DNA of 64,000 nucleotides from Vreelandella malpeensis (GTDB taxonomy: Bacteria > Pseudomonadota > Gammaproteobacteria > Pseudomonadales > Halomonadaceae). Position numbers and translations under genes: made by a program. This document shows positions 1 to 7,252 of this stretch, piece after piece. The stretch covers positions 992,001 through 1,056,000 of the forward strand of contig NZ_WHVL01000001.1 in assembly GCF_020622355.1 (NCBI RefSeq), written 5' to 3'. The notes below the pieces were generated by a model, which was not told where the DNA came from, made no database searches, and was given only the letters and a program-made list of their open reading frames with translations. How positions within the stretch are numbered: position 1 is the first letter of the stretch; the number at the start of each line of letters is the position of its first letter.

Positions 1-348
1 GTCATCGCTCCGCGCGTGATTCCACACAACTGGTTCGAGCGCGGCATCGGCGACTTTGGCCAATCCATGGGGGTGACGGTCACCGGGCTTCTGCTGATGC
101 GCATGGCCGACCCCAAGAACGAATCCGGGGCGCTGGAGAGCTTCGGCTACAAGCAGTTGATGTTCGAGCCGGTGGTCGGCGGGGGCCTGTTCACCGCGGC
201 GGCGCTGCCCTTGATTGCCGAGTTCGGCGCGCTGGCCGTTTTGATCTTCACGGCGCTGTTGACGTTTGGTTGGCTCGCTTTCGGACTTCTTTACTTCGGG
301 CGCATGGTGCCAAAGCGGGGCAAGGGACGCTGGCAGGGTAGTCAATGA
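1..348 (+). CDS. gltS: Sodium/glutamate symporter, GltS-like, C-terminal fragment
   Basis: The reading frame is open from the first base, so this is the C-terminal part of a gene starting left of the window. The residues resemble the end of long GltS-family proteins (Na+-coupled glutamate uptake across the inner membrane): an amphipathic stretch with NWFERGIGDFGQ, the motif GVTVTGLLLMRMADP, then GYKQLMFEPVVGGGLF and two hydrophobic membrane segments before a basic tail (KRGKGRWQGSQ). An internal GTG at 16 is not a real start. A terminator follows 17 bases after the stop. Family assignment is by recognition of this C-terminus only; the transport core is outside the window. Confidence 0.6.
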   Translation, partial: VIAPRVIPHNWFERGIGDFGQSMGVTVTGLLLMRMADPKNESGALESFGYKQLMFEPVVGGGLFTAAALPLIAEFGALAVLIFTALLTFGWLAFGLLYFGRMVPKRGKGRWQGSQ

Positions 349-365
349 CGCCTTCCCGAAACGAT

Positions 366-389
366 AAACGCCCGCAATGGCGGGCGTTT
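366..389 (+). terminator. Terminator after the gltS-like gene
   Basis: A perfect 10-bp inverted repeat (AAACGCCCGC / GCGGGCGTTT) with a 4-base loop lies just after the stop codon of the symporter gene. The T-tract is short, so termination strength is uncertain. Confidence 0.7.
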
Positions 390-457
390 GGAAAATCGTT
401 GATGAGAAAAGGCTTCGGGGGTTGCGCTCGCTCCCCGCAGAACGCATGATCGAGACG

Positions 458-589
458 TTACTTTAAATCGGGCGGGATATCGTCGAGGTCTTCCGGCGTC
501 GTGAAGGATGTCTTGAACATCATGTAGACGCCCACACCTGAAAAACCTAAAAACAAGATAAACATGACGAACATTAATACCATTGCCAT
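458..589 (-). CDS. 43-residue single-span membrane protein, unknown function
   Basis: An ATG at 589 opens a 43-codon frame ending in TAA at 458. An AGGGA element about 8 bases upstream can serve as ribosome binding site. The product begins with a very hydrophobic Met/Phe/Leu/Val stretch (residues 1-25, one predicted membrane helix with FLGFSGVGVYMM) and ends in an acidic tail (TPEDLDDIPPDLK), probably cytoplasmic. The gene lies downstream of the terminator of the minus-strand small RNA and has its own candidate promoter at 722-764. I do not recognise the family; its length and topology resemble small accessory subunits or regulators of membrane complexes, but nothing in the sequence names a partner. 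Confidence 0.6.
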   Translation of the reverse strand: MAMVLMFVMFILFLGFSGVGVYMMFKTSFTTPEDLDDIPPDLK

Positions 590-721
590 GACGTTAGTCC
601 CTGAGTGGGCGGCTTCTCGTTGACGTTTTATAGCCGCTGAATGTGGTGTATCCCAGAGGATAGACTAAAACCCAGGTGCCATCTGTATAAAGTTCTGCAC
701 AGCTATTCTTTCCGCGCTCTG

Positions 722-764
722 AATATACAAACTTTGTATAAATATCAATCACTTGAAACGTCAA
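722..764 (-). promoter_or_regulatory. Candidate promoter with a perfect dyad operator
   Basis: On the minus strand TTGACG (764-759) and TATACA (740-735) are separated by 18 bases and point at the 43-residue gene. The -10 lies inside a perfect palindrome, TATACAAAGTTTGTATA (740-724), a plausible regulator site. The element TTGATATTT-A/G-TACA followed by TATATT occurs both here and in the promoter of the upstream small RNA, though here with a 15-base spacing. Confidence 0.4.
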
Positions 765-773
765 TAAAAACGC

Positions 774-803
774 AAAAAAGCCACCCCGGTTTCCCGAGAT
801 GAC
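774..803 (-). terminator. Intrinsic terminator of the GGA-rich RNA
   Basis: Minus strand: a 10-bp stem (803-794 with 789-780, four G-U pairs allowed), GAAA loop, then six T residues (779-774) and a second T-run further on. The orientation shows that the transcript runs on the minus strand. Confidence 0.8.
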
Positions 804-1005
804 TTGTCTGCATCGCCGCCACTCCCTAGCCGTGATGTCGGCGCCACCTTGCGCCGTTGAGAGTGAGCAGGCTAATGTCCTTTGAAATCCATTCCCCTTT
901 GGCTTCCAGCCGTCCTGGTCTACCGCTAGCCTGCTCGAACCGACGGTTAGGTTAATAACGCGATGCGGTGGCTCTTGGTTAAACAACTGCACGATACGAA
1001 CCAAA
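774..1005 (-). ncRNA. Candidate CsrA/RsmA-sequestering small RNA (about 230 nt)
   Basis: The minus strand from about 1005 to 774 has a good sigma-70 promoter at one end and a strong intrinsic terminator at the other, with no convincing ORF. It contains seven GGA triplets, five of them between 878 and 916. Several are displayed in loops: GGCU-GGA-AGCC (911-901), GAA-UGGAU-UUC (894-884), GCUA-GGGAG-UGGC (830-818) and the terminator loop. A 10-bp stem (GAGCAGGCTA 936-927 with TAGCCTGCTC 874-865) closes the GGA-rich domain, and a further hairpin CGGCGC/GCGCCG lies at 856-839. GGA-in-loop repeats are the known recognition element of CsrA/RsmA proteins, which such RNAs titrate. I recognise no specific RsmY/RsmZ/CsrB sequence, so function is inferred from architecture. 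Confidence 0.6.
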
Positions 1006-1011
1006 AACGCT

Positions 1012-1039
1012 AATATATTAAAAAATGTACAAATATCAA
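1012..1039 (-). promoter_or_regulatory. Sigma-70 promoter of the GGA-rich RNA
   Basis: Minus strand TTGATA (1039-1034), 16-base AT-rich spacer, TATATT (1017-1012). The start is expected near 1005. I looked for the GacA-type upstream motif TGTAAG-N6-CTTACA and did not find it; only TCTT-N6-AAGA about 80 bases upstream. Confidence 0.6.
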
Positions 1040-1375
1040 ACACATAATAAAGTTGAGAAAATTTCGAATTCGGGCATTTCTTACCCTCAAGATACGAAAT
1101 GGGTGTGCAAAAATGACACATGCGACATTAGCTCTTTAACGTCATGCCATCTTGGCTCAATGCTTGGCAAAGCCTGATGGAAAGGCTTCAACCTCCTTCG
1201 ACCTTTCGGGAAAGCCCGTTGCTCTGAACTCCTGCTCGTGTGCAGGTCATGCCGGCGCTGGCACCTGCGTGACCGTCGTCAGATTTTATTTACCAAAGCG
1301 CACATTGCTGGCTAAAGTAAGGGCAAGGCCACTCGCGCCTTGCCCGTGATCAACGCTCACTACAGGTACCCACCC
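1040..1375. other. Intergenic region, no gene seen
   Basis: AT-rich to about 1140, then mixed composition. Two inverted repeats are visible: 1242-1268 (GCAGG/CCTGC with an inner TGCC/GGCA) and 1321-1345 (GGGCAAGGC/GCCTTGCCC). Neither has a T-tract on the plus strand. The frames in this stretch lack credible starts and family features. It presumably holds the promoter of the downstream entericidin gene. Confidence 0.5.
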
Positions 1376-1510
1376 ATGAAACGCTCCATCGCTTTGGGTC
1401 TTGCGCTTCTGATGACTCTTTTCCTGGCCACCGGCTGCAATACATTCCAGGGAATGGGCCGCGATATCGAACAGGGCGGCAAGGTCGTTCAGGATGCGGC
1501 AGAGGACTGA
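1376..1510 (+). CDS. Entericidin-type small lipoprotein
   Basis: A 44-residue protein with a basic N-terminus (MKR), a hydrophobic signal segment and the lipobox LATGC (Cys at about residue 21), followed by a short polar mature part, NTFQGMGRDIEQGGKVVQDA. This is the typical entericidin EcnA/EcnB pattern (small outer-envelope lipoproteins linked to stationary-phase toxin-antidote behaviour in E. coli). No paired second entericidin copy is seen here, so a toxin-antidote role is not supported. The TGA stop overlaps the ATG of the next gene (TGATG), so the two are translationally coupled. Confidence 0.85.
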   Translation: MKRSIALGLALLMTLFLATGCNTFQGMGRDIEQGGKVVQDAAED

Positions 1511-2043
1511 TGCTGACCCAGGTATACCTTTCACATGGGCTCGAGAGCGGGCCGGACGCGCTCAAGGTGCAGGCACTCAAGGGGGTAGTGGAGACTCGCG
1601 ACGACTGCGAGGCGGTGCTGATGGACTATCGCGACCAGCCACATGTTGCCGCGCGCCTCGGTCATCTGCTTGCAACGCTCGAAACACGTGGAGACGATCC
1701 CGCCCGCTGTATCATGGCGGGATCGAGCTTGGGCGGTTTCCTGAGCGCAGCGGTGAGCCAGCGTCACCCGGTACTGGGCTGCTTTCTGCTGGCGCCGGCC
1801 CTGGGCATGCCGGACTATCCGGAAACTACCGTTACCCTTCAAGCGCGGCACACCCATATCGTTCACGGTTGGGGCGATGACGTGGTGCCCTGCGGTCCGG
1901 TCATCGAACACGCCAGGCGCCAGCGGCTATCGCTGCGCCTGGTGGACGATGACCATCGCCTGCATGCCAGCCTCGAGGTGATCCTGCGCGACTTCGAGGC
2001 GTTTCTGGATCGCTGCCAGGGCGGTCATCTTCGCCGAACCTAG
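1510..2043 (+). CDS. YqiA-like alpha/beta-hydrolase (esterase)
   Basis: A 177-residue protein with an N-terminal YLSHGLESGP strand-turn and the nucleophile elbow GSSLGG (Ser about residue 73), as in the UPF0227/YqiA family of small esterases. A late GWGDDVVP (acid) and DDDHRLH (His) complete the expected triad. The start overlaps the entericidin stop codon (TGATG), which argues for an operon, and the end overlaps the convergent ntrC stop by 4 bases. The physiological substrate is unknown; the family hydrolyses short-chain esters in vitro. Confidence 0.75.
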   Translation: MLTQVYLSHGLESGPDALKVQALKGVVETRDDCEAVLMDYRDQPHVAARLGHLLATLETRGDDPARCIMAGSSLGGFLSAAVSQRHPVLGCFLLAPALGMPDYPETTVTLQARHTHIVHGWGDDVVPCGPVIEHARRQRLSLRLVDDDHRLHASLEVILRDFEAFLDRCQGGHLRRT

Positions 2044-3470
2044 GCCTCGTCCGCCAGCGCCGGCAGCAGCGTCTTGAGCTTGCGGGTGAGCGTATTGCGC
2101 CCCCACCCCAGCAGTTCGGCAGCCTCTCCCTTGCGCCCTCCAGTATGCTTGAGCGCGGTCTCGATCAGGATGCGCTCGAAATCCGGCACGGCCTCTTCCA
2201 GTAGATGCGTATGGCCTTCGGCCAGGGCGTGGTCCGCCCAGCCGCGAAAGGCGGTGCGCCAGTCGCCATGAGTGCCTTCCGGCGAAGCGCCGAGGGTGCG
2301 CAGTTCCGGCGGCAGGTCCTCGATCAGGATTTCACGCCCCGACGCCATCACCGTCAGCCAGCGGCAGATGTTCTCGAGCTGGCGCACGTTGCCGGGCCAG
2401 GGCAGCTTGGTGAGATGCGTCTCGGCGGCCTGGGTGAGCACCTTGACGTCGGTGGCGAGCTCCTTGGCCGCCTCGGCGAGAAAGTGCCGCGTCAGCCGTG
2501 GAATGTCCTCGCGGCGCTCGGCAAGCCGAGGCAGGTGCACGCGAATGACGTTCAGGCGGTGGAAGAGGTCCTCGCGAAAGCGCCCCTCCGCGACCAGCGA
2601 CTCCAGGTTCTGGTGGGTCGCGGCGATGATGCGCACGTCCACCTTCACCGAAGTGTGCCCGCCCACCCGGTAGAACTCGCCGTCGGCCAGCACGCGCAGC
2701 AGCCGTGTCTGGGTCTCCGCCGGCATGTCGCCGATCTCGTCGAGAAACAGCGTGCCGCCGTTGGCCTGCTCGAAGCGCCCCTGGCGCTGAGCACCGGCCC
2801 CGGTGAAGGCGCCCTTCTCGTGGCCGAACAGTTCGGACTCGATCAGATCGCGGGGAATCGCCGCCATGTTGAGCGCGATGAACGGCTTGCCCGCCCGTGG
2901 GCTGTGCTGGTGAAGCGCCTGGGCGACGCGCTCCTTGCCGGTCCCGGATTCGCCGTTGATCAGCACCGTGATGTGCGAGTGCGACAGCCGGCCGATGGCG
3001 CGAAACACCTCTTGCATGGCCGGCGCCTCGCCGATGATCTCGGCGTTGAGCCCTTCCGGCACGCTGACCGGTCGCTGGCGTTCGCGGGCATGGGCCACCG
3101 CACGGCGCACCAGTGCCAGCGCCTCGTCGACATCGAAGGGCTTGGGCAGGTACTCGAAGGCACCGCCCTGATAGGAGGCCACGGCGCTGTCGAGATCCGA
3201 ATGGGCGGTCATCACGATGACCGGCAGATCCGGATGCGCCTCGCGCACTCGCGACATCAGGTCGAGCCCGTCGATACCCGGCATGCGGATATCGGTCACC
3301 AGCACCTGCGGTGGGTCGCTCAGCAGACGCTCGAGGGCCGTGTCGGCACGCTCGATGCACTCGACCTCGAGATCCGGCTGGGCCAGGGCGCGCTCCAGCA
3401 CCCAGCGAATGGCGCGATCATCGTCGACGATGACCACCCGTGAAACATCGGTTCGTGTCGTCTCGGTCAT
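2040..3470 (-). CDS. ntrC: Nitrogen regulator NtrC, sigma-54 activator
   Basis: A 476-residue response regulator: receiver domain (residues 9-125) with VIVDDD, phosphoacceptor Asp60 in VTDIRMPG, Thr88 and Lys110; AAA+ domain with Walker A GESGTGKE (about 173-180) and the sigma-54 contact loop GAFTGA (220-225); C-terminal Fis-type helix-turn-helix ([22 protein letters not shown]). When phosphorylated by NtrB it drives sigma-54 transcription of nitrogen genes. The start ATG at 3470 was chosen because it forms an ATGA overlap with the ntrB stop and sits exactly at the receiver; the frame stays open upstream but that part lies inside ntrB. Convergent with the yqiA-like gene. Confidence 0.95.
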   Translation of the reverse strand: MTETTRTDVSRVVIVDDDRAIRWVLERALAQPDLEVECIERADTALERLLSDPPQVLVTDIRMPGIDGLDLMSRVREAHPDLPVIVMTAHSDLDSAVASYQGGAFEYLPKPFDVDEALALVRRAVAHARERQRPVSVPEGLNAEIIGEAPAMQEVFRAIGRLSHSHITVLINGESGTGKERVAQALHQHSPRAGKPFIALNMAAIPRDLIESELFGHEKGAFTGAGAQRQGRFEQANGGTLFLDEIGDMPAETQTRLLRVLADGEFYRVGGHTSVKVDVRIIAATHQNLESLVAEGRFREDLFHRLNVIRVHLPRLAERREDIPRLTRHFLAEAAKELATDVKVLTQAAETHLTKLPWPGNVRQLENICRWLTVMASGREILIEDLPPELRTLGASPEGTHGDWRTAFRGWADHALAEGHTHLLEEAVPDFERILIETALKHTGGRKGEAAELLGWGRNTLTRKLKTLLPALADEA

Positions 3471-4525
3471 GTCGCTTCTCCGGCAAGAGGGATGACTAGC
3501 GGAATCAGTAAACGGAACTCGGTATGCCCCGGGCGCGAGTCGCACTCGATCAGCCCGTGGTGCTGGTGCAGAATCGATTGGGCGATGGAGAGCCCCAGGC
3601 CGCTGCCCTCGGCCCGCCCGGAGACCATGGGGTAGAACAGCGTCTCGCGCAGCGCTTCGGGGATGCCGGGGCCGTTGTCGATCAGTCCCACTTCGCTGAC
3701 CAGGCGGTGACGCTCGGCGCCGAGGGTGAACTGGCGCCGGGCGCGGGTGCGCAGCACCAGCTCCGGCACCTCGGTCGCGGCTTCGGTCATTGCCTGCACG
3801 GCGTTGCGCGCCACGTTCAATACCGCCTGGATCATCTGGGCTTCGTCGCCGGAGAGATCCGGCAGGCTGGGGTCGTAGTCGCGGTTGATGGTGATATGGG
3901 GATGCTCGGCCAGCAATAGCGCACGTACCCGCTCCAGCACCTTATGGATATTGACCGGCGCGTGCTTGACGATGCGGTTGGGGCCAAGCATGGAGTCCAC
4001 CAGGTCCTTCAGGCGGTCGACCTCCTCGACGATGATATGGGTGTACTCCTGCAGCGCCGGGTCGACCAGGTCGCGCTCGAGGAGCTGAGCGGCACCGCGA
4101 ATGCCGCCGAGCGGGTTCTTCACCTCGTGGGCCAGGCCCCGAGCCAGCACCTTGATCGTCTCCTGACGGGTGGTCAGCGCCTCTTCCCGGGAGATCTGCA
4201 TCAACCGGTCGCGTGGCTCCACCTCCAGCAGCAGCTCATCGGGCGACAGCGGCGTGACCGTATAGTCCACGGTCAACGGTTCGCCGCTGAGCGACGTGAT
4301 GCGCGCCTCGCGCTGGGTGTAGGGGTGGAAGGCGTCGCGCGCCTTGGCCAGCACCGTATCGATGCTTTCGCTGCAGCCCAGGAGCGTATCCAGGCTCGAG
4401 CCCTGCACGCGGCTGATGCTCACCGCCAGCAGCGCTTCGGCGGCCGGGTTCATCCAGCAGACCTGCAGCTCCCCATCGAGCAGCAGAACCGCCGTGGTGA
4501 GGTGTTCGATTAAACGCTGATACAT
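3467..4525 (-). CDS. ntrB: Nitrogen sensor histidine kinase NtrB
   Basis: A 352-residue cytoplasmic two-component kinase: N-terminal PAS-type domain (1-105), dimerisation/phosphoacceptor helix with LAHEVKNPLGG (His133), N-box DEAQMIQAVLNVARNAVQA, and ATP-lid motifs DNGPGIP and GSGLGLSIAQ. It phosphorylates or dephosphorylates NtrC according to PII signalling. It overlaps ntrC by 4 bases. The start region is duplicated: a 17-bp block carrying the ribosome binding site and ATG occurs twice, 20 bases apart. The ATG at 4525 is the in-frame one. Confidence 0.95.
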   Translation of the reverse strand: MYQRLIEHLTTAVLLLDGELQVCWMNPAAEALLAVSISRVQGSSLDTLLGCSESIDTVLAKARDAFHPYTQREARITSLSGEPLTVDYTVTPLSPDELLLEVEPRDRLMQISREEALTTRQETIKVLARGLAHEVKNPLGGIRGAAQLLERDLVDPALQEYTHIIVEEVDRLKDLVDSMLGPNRIVKHAPVNIHKVLERVRALLLAEHPHITINRDYDPSLPDLSGDEAQMIQAVLNVARNAVQAMTEAATEVPELVLRTRARRQFTLGAERHRLVSEVGLIDNGPGIPEALRETLFYPMVSGRAEGSGLGLSIAQSILHQHHGLIECDSRPGHTEFRLLIPLVIPLAGEAT

Positions 4526-4545
4526 GGCGTGTCCTGAAAAGACAT
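4510..4545 (-). CDS. Putative 11-codon upstream ORF overlapping the ntrB start
   Basis: The upstream copy of the duplicated start block gives an ATG at 4545 with the same AGGACACGCC leader as the true start. The frame reads MSFQDTPCISV and stops (TAA) at 4510, inside ntrB and out of its frame. Ribosomes starting here would cross and terminate just past the ntrB start, so it could dampen or re-initiate ntrB translation. This is inference; the peptide has no recognisable features. Confidence 0.35.
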   Translation of the reverse strand: MSFQDTPCISV

Positions 4546-4558
4546 GGCGTGTCCTGAA
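4522..4558. repeat. Tandem 17-bp repeat covering the ntrB start codon
   Basis: ACATGGCGTGTCCTGAA occurs at 4522-4538 and again at 4542-4558 without mismatch (20-base period). Each copy contains, on the minus strand, an AGGA element and an ATG. Confidence 0.95.
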
Positions 4559-4714
4559 GGGCCATCACCATTGGCGTGGCGCTTCGTCGCTGGAGGAGAA
4601 ATTGCAAGAAGCGCGCCAACTGTTCGCCGGGCCCGCCCTGCACGGCTTTAAGGCATGCACGGCCGCCAGCGAGCTGCGCGATGAAGCACAACAGCCAATG
4701 CCGACGCCTCATGA

Positions 4715-4731
4715 TGCACCAAAAAAGTGCA
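4715..4731 (-). promoter_or_regulatory. NtrC-binding site upstream of ntrB
   Basis: TGCACCAAAAAAGTGCA matches the NtrC dyad TGCACCA-N3-TGGTGCA except for two positions of the right arm. It lies between the DUF4124 gene and ntrB. I see no sigma-54 -24/-12 pair with correct spacing next to it, so autoregulation by repression of a sigma-70 promoter, as at E. coli glnL, is the likelier role. Confidence 0.55.
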
Positions 4732-4733
4732 AG

Positions 4734-5246
4734 TTAGCGAGCAACGACTTCGATGCTCACTGCTTCGGTGCGGTGCTGCACCCGTCCCTGACCGTCGACC
4801 AGTTCCGCCTGCAGGTGATGGCGGCCACCGGGAAGCCCGGCCAGCCAGAACGCGCTGCTGTGCAGGGCGGATTGACTGAGCTCGCCATTGACTCGCAGCT
4901 GGACGCGGTGATCGTCACGCAGCGGCGGTTCGATGCGCACCTCGACCGGCGTGGAGGCACCGGCGATCAGCGCCCCGGCGGCGGGACTTTCGATCACGAA
5001 GCGATCGTAAGGCATGAAGGGCTGGCCGGGGCGTGCACGGGATGCGGCGGTGGCCGACGGCGAGACGCTGGGCAGCGGTGCGAGCGTCACCGCCTCGCCG
5101 CCGCGCTCCGGGTCGTCGGTATAGGTCACGTTGCCTTGGGCATCGGTCAACCGGTACACCGTCTGGGCCTCGACGGCCATCGCTGCCAGCGCCACGGCCA
5201 GCCCCAGCCAGGCCCATTTCGAGATCTCCTTCACGCGTCGATTCAC
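4734..5246 (-). CDS. Periplasmic DUF4124 protein upstream of ntrBC
   Basis: A 170-residue protein with an N-terminal signal or anchor segment (WAWLGLAVALAAMAVEAQ) followed by the DUF4124 signature TVYRLTDAQGNVTYTDDPE, a Pro/Ala/Ser-rich linker and an immunoglobulin-like C-terminal part (ESPAAGALIAG...VEVRIEP). GTG at 5246 is taken as start because AGGAGG lies 5 bases upstream; an ATG at 5270 lies before that element. The gene sits between glnA and ntrB on the same strand, after the glnA terminator. A related small DUF4124 gene often sits at this position in other gammaproteobacteria, but its function is not known. Confidence 0.75.
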   Translation of the reverse strand: MNRRVKEISKWAWLGLAVALAAMAVEAQTVYRLTDAQGNVTYTDDPERGGEAVTLAPLPSVSPSATAASRARPGQPFMPYDRFVIESPAAGALIAGASTPVEVRIEPPLRDDHRVQLRVNGELSQSALHSSAFWLAGLPGGRHHLQAELVDGQGRVQHRTEAVSIEVVAR

Positions 5247-5271
5247 TTCATCCTCCTGGCGGACAGCCAAT

Positions 5272-5296
5272 AAAAAACCCCGCCGAGGCGGGGTTT
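5272..5296 (-). terminator. glnA terminator
   Basis: GC-rich stem AAACCCCGC/GCGGGGTTT with a short loop; on the minus strand a six-T run follows. It ends the glnA transcript about 40 bases after the stop codon. Confidence 0.85.
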
Positions 5297-5335
5297 AGAG
5301 CCAATTCACCTCGCAGGTGATATTAGCAGCTGTAC

Positions 5336-6742
5336 TTAGCAGCTATAGTACATGTCGAACTCGATGGGATGGGTGGCCATGCGCATGCGCGTGACTTCTT
5401 CCATCTTGAGTTCGATGTAGGCGTCGATCATGTCGTCGGTGAACACGCCACCTTCGGTCAGGAACGCGCGGTCGGCGTCGAGCGCTTCCAGCGCCTGATC
5501 GAGACTGGAGGCCACGGTGGGTACGGACTTGCCCTCTTCCGGCGGCAGGTCGTACAGGTTCTTGTCCATGGCATCGCCAGGATGGATCTTGTTCTTGATA
5601 CCGTCGATACCGGCCATCAGCATCGCCGCGAACGCCAGATACGGGTTGGCGGTCGGGTCGGGGAAGCGGGTTTCCACGCGCTTGCCTTTCGGGCTCGCGG
5701 TGTAGGGAATACGGATCGAGGCGGAGCGGTTACGCGCGCTGTAGGCGAGCATGACCGGCGCTTCGAAGCCCGGCACCAGACGCTTGTAGGAGTTGGTGGA
5801 GGCGTTGGTGAAGGCGTTCAGGGCGCGCGCGTGCTTGATCACGCCGCCGATGTAGTAGAGCGCCATTTCGGACAGGCCCGCGTACTCGTCGCCGGCGAAC
5901 TGGTTCTCGCCATCCTTCCAGAACGACTGGTGCACGTGCATGCCGGAACCGTTGTCGCCGACCAGGGGCTTGGGCATGAAGGTCGCGGTCTTGCCGTAGG
6001 CGTGGGCCACATTGTGGATCACGTACTTCATTTCCTGGACTTCGTCGGCCTTCTTCACCAGGGTGTTGAACTTGACGCCGATCTCGTTCTGGCCGGCGTT
6101 CGCCACTTCGTGGTGATGCACCTCGACGGTCTGGCCGATCGCCTCGAGGGTATTGCACATCGCGCCGCGAATGTCGTGGAAGCTGTCGACCGGCGGTACC
6201 GGGAAGTAGCCGCCCTTGACGCGCGGACGGTGACCAAGGTTGCCACCTTCCGGGGTAGAGTCGGTCGCCCAGGCGCCCTCTTCGGAGCTGATCTTGAACA
6301 TGGAGCCTTGGATATCGGTCTTCCAGTGCACCTCGTCGAAGATGAAGAACTCGGGTTCCGGGCCGAAGAAGGCGGTGTCGCCAAGGCCGGTGGACTCGAG
6401 GTAGGCTTCGGCGCGCTTGGCGATGGAGCGCGGGTCGCGATCATAGCCTTGCATGGTGGCCGGCTCGATGATGTCGCAGCGCAGGATGAGGGTGGCGTCT
6501 TCGGTGAAGGGGTCGAGGAAGGCGGTGCCATCTTCCGGACGCAGGATCATGTCGGATTCGTTGATGCCCTTCCAGCCTTCGATGGAGGAACCATCGAACA
6601 TCTGGCCGTTCTCGAAGAACTCTTCGTTCACATCCCGTGCCGGTACGGTGACGTGCTGCTCTTTACCGCGCGTGTCGGTGAAACGCAGGTCTACCCACTT
6701 GACTTCATGTTCTTCGATTAGCGCGAGCGTCTTGGCTGACAT
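5336..6742 (-). CDS. glnA: Glutamine synthetase type I
   Basis: A 468-residue dodecameric GS that condenses glutamate, ammonia and ATP to glutamine. Visible motifs: N-terminal [10 protein letters not shown] (substrate loop), [13 protein letters not shown] (metal ligands), the ATP-binding stretch around [22 protein letters not shown] (His metal ligand), RRLVPG-like [10 protein letters not shown], and the adenylylation site NLYDLPPEE with Tyr397. Length and the adenylylation Tyr mark the GSI-beta form, controlled by GlnE. Upstream lie a sigma-54 promoter and NtrC sites, and ntrBC lies 2 kb downstream, so the classic nitrogen circuit is intact. Confidence 0.98.
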   Translation of the reverse strand: MSAKTLALIEEHEVKWVDLRFTDTRGKEQHVTVPARDVNEEFFENGQMFDGSSIEGWKGINESDMILRPEDGTAFLDPFTEDATLILRCDIIEPATMQGYDRDPRSIAKRAEAYLESTGLGDTAFFGPEPEFFIFDEVHWKTDIQGSMFKISSEEGAWATDSTPEGGNLGHRPRVKGGYFPVPPVDSFHDIRGAMCNTLEAIGQTVEVHHHEVANAGQNEIGVKFNTLVKKADEVQEMKYVIHNVAHAYGKTATFMPKPLVGDNGSGMHVHQSFWKDGENQFAGDEYAGLSEMALYYIGGVIKHARALNAFTNASTNSYKRLVPGFEAPVMLAYSARNRSASIRIPYTASPKGKRVETRFPDPTANPYLAFAAMLMAGIDGIKNKIHPGDAMDKNLYDLPPEEGKSVPTVASSLDQALEALDADRAFLTEGGVFTDDMIDAYIELKMEEVTRMRMATHPIEFDMYYSC

Positions 6743-6988
6743 ACTGTTCTCCGTCTCCGGTATGAGCGTGGCTTAAAGCGTGTACTGTAAGCGATCGATT
6801 AAACGTAATTGTTGAACAAGACCGTCGATGCGCAGCGAGCGCCTTTGTTGTTCTCTCCGGGCTGTTCTCTCAGGCGGCGCGGGAGGTTGCCAAAGGCCCG
6901 CCCCGGGTCACGCGATGAGTTCGAACCGGCTGTCGTTGTAGCACGCCACCAGGCGTTTGCCTACGGCACCGGCCGCTACCATATATTA

Positions 6989-7005
6989 AGCATGTAGCGT
7001 GCCAA
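6989..7005 (-). promoter_or_regulatory. Sigma-54 promoter of glnA
   Basis: Minus strand TTGGCACGCTACATGCT: GG and GC are exactly 10 bases apart, matching TGGCACG-N4-TTGCT at all but one position. A start about 12 bases downstream would leave a leader of roughly 235 nt before glnA. Confidence 0.8.
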
Positions 7006-7008
7006 CTT

Positions 7009-7025
7009 TGCACCAATATGGCATG
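7009..7025 (-). promoter_or_regulatory. NtrC site adjacent to the glnA sigma-54 promoter
   Basis: TGCACCAATATGGCATG has a perfect left arm TGCACCA and TGG at the right spacing, then diverges. It sits only a few bases upstream of the -24 element, a position suited to a weak or governing site rather than the main enhancer. Confidence 0.55.
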
Positions 7026-7134
7026 ACCCGGTCACAACACCTTGTTTTGAAAATCAATTTATCGTCGACAATACGCGCCCGAATAAAATGCACGGCGCGC
7101 AGACGGGCCTCGGTGGCCTGAAACCCTTTCGCCA

Positions 7135-7151
7135 AGCACCAATGTAGTGCA
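7135..7151 (-). promoter_or_regulatory. NtrC enhancer site for glnA
   Basis: AGCACCAATGTAGTGCA differs from TGCACCA-N3-TGGTGCA at two positions. It lies about 165 bases upstream of the predicted start, a normal enhancer distance. A further half site, TGCACCA, is at 7178-7184. Confidence 0.65.
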
Positions 7152-7252
7152 AAAAACGCATTCGCGAACCAAAGCGGTGCACCAAGTGGACTTTTATTCG
7201 CCTGGACGCACCGTAATGATCAGTTTCTCGCTTCGCGATCAAGCGGCGGTGT

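Noticed and set aside
594-1121. A 175-codon minus-strand frame across the small RNA region
   Set aside because: It runs through the terminator and hairpins of the GGA-rich RNA, has mixed composition and no recognisable protein features.
1040-1375. A riboswitch or second small RNA upstream of the entericidin gene
   Set aside because: Two hairpins are present, but I could match no known aptamer and no T-tract follows either.
2205-3443. A 412-codon plus-strand frame opposite ntrC
   Set aside because: Its residues are the antisense of well-defined NtrC domains; long antisense frames are expected at this GC content.
4559-4714. Sigma-54 promoter between the DUF4124 gene and ntrB
   Set aside because: TTGGC and TGC elements are present but spaced by 7 or 13 rather than 10 bases.
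5369-6721. A 450-codon plus-strand frame opposite glnA
   Set aside because: Pure shadow of glnA codon bias; no ribosome binding site and no domain.
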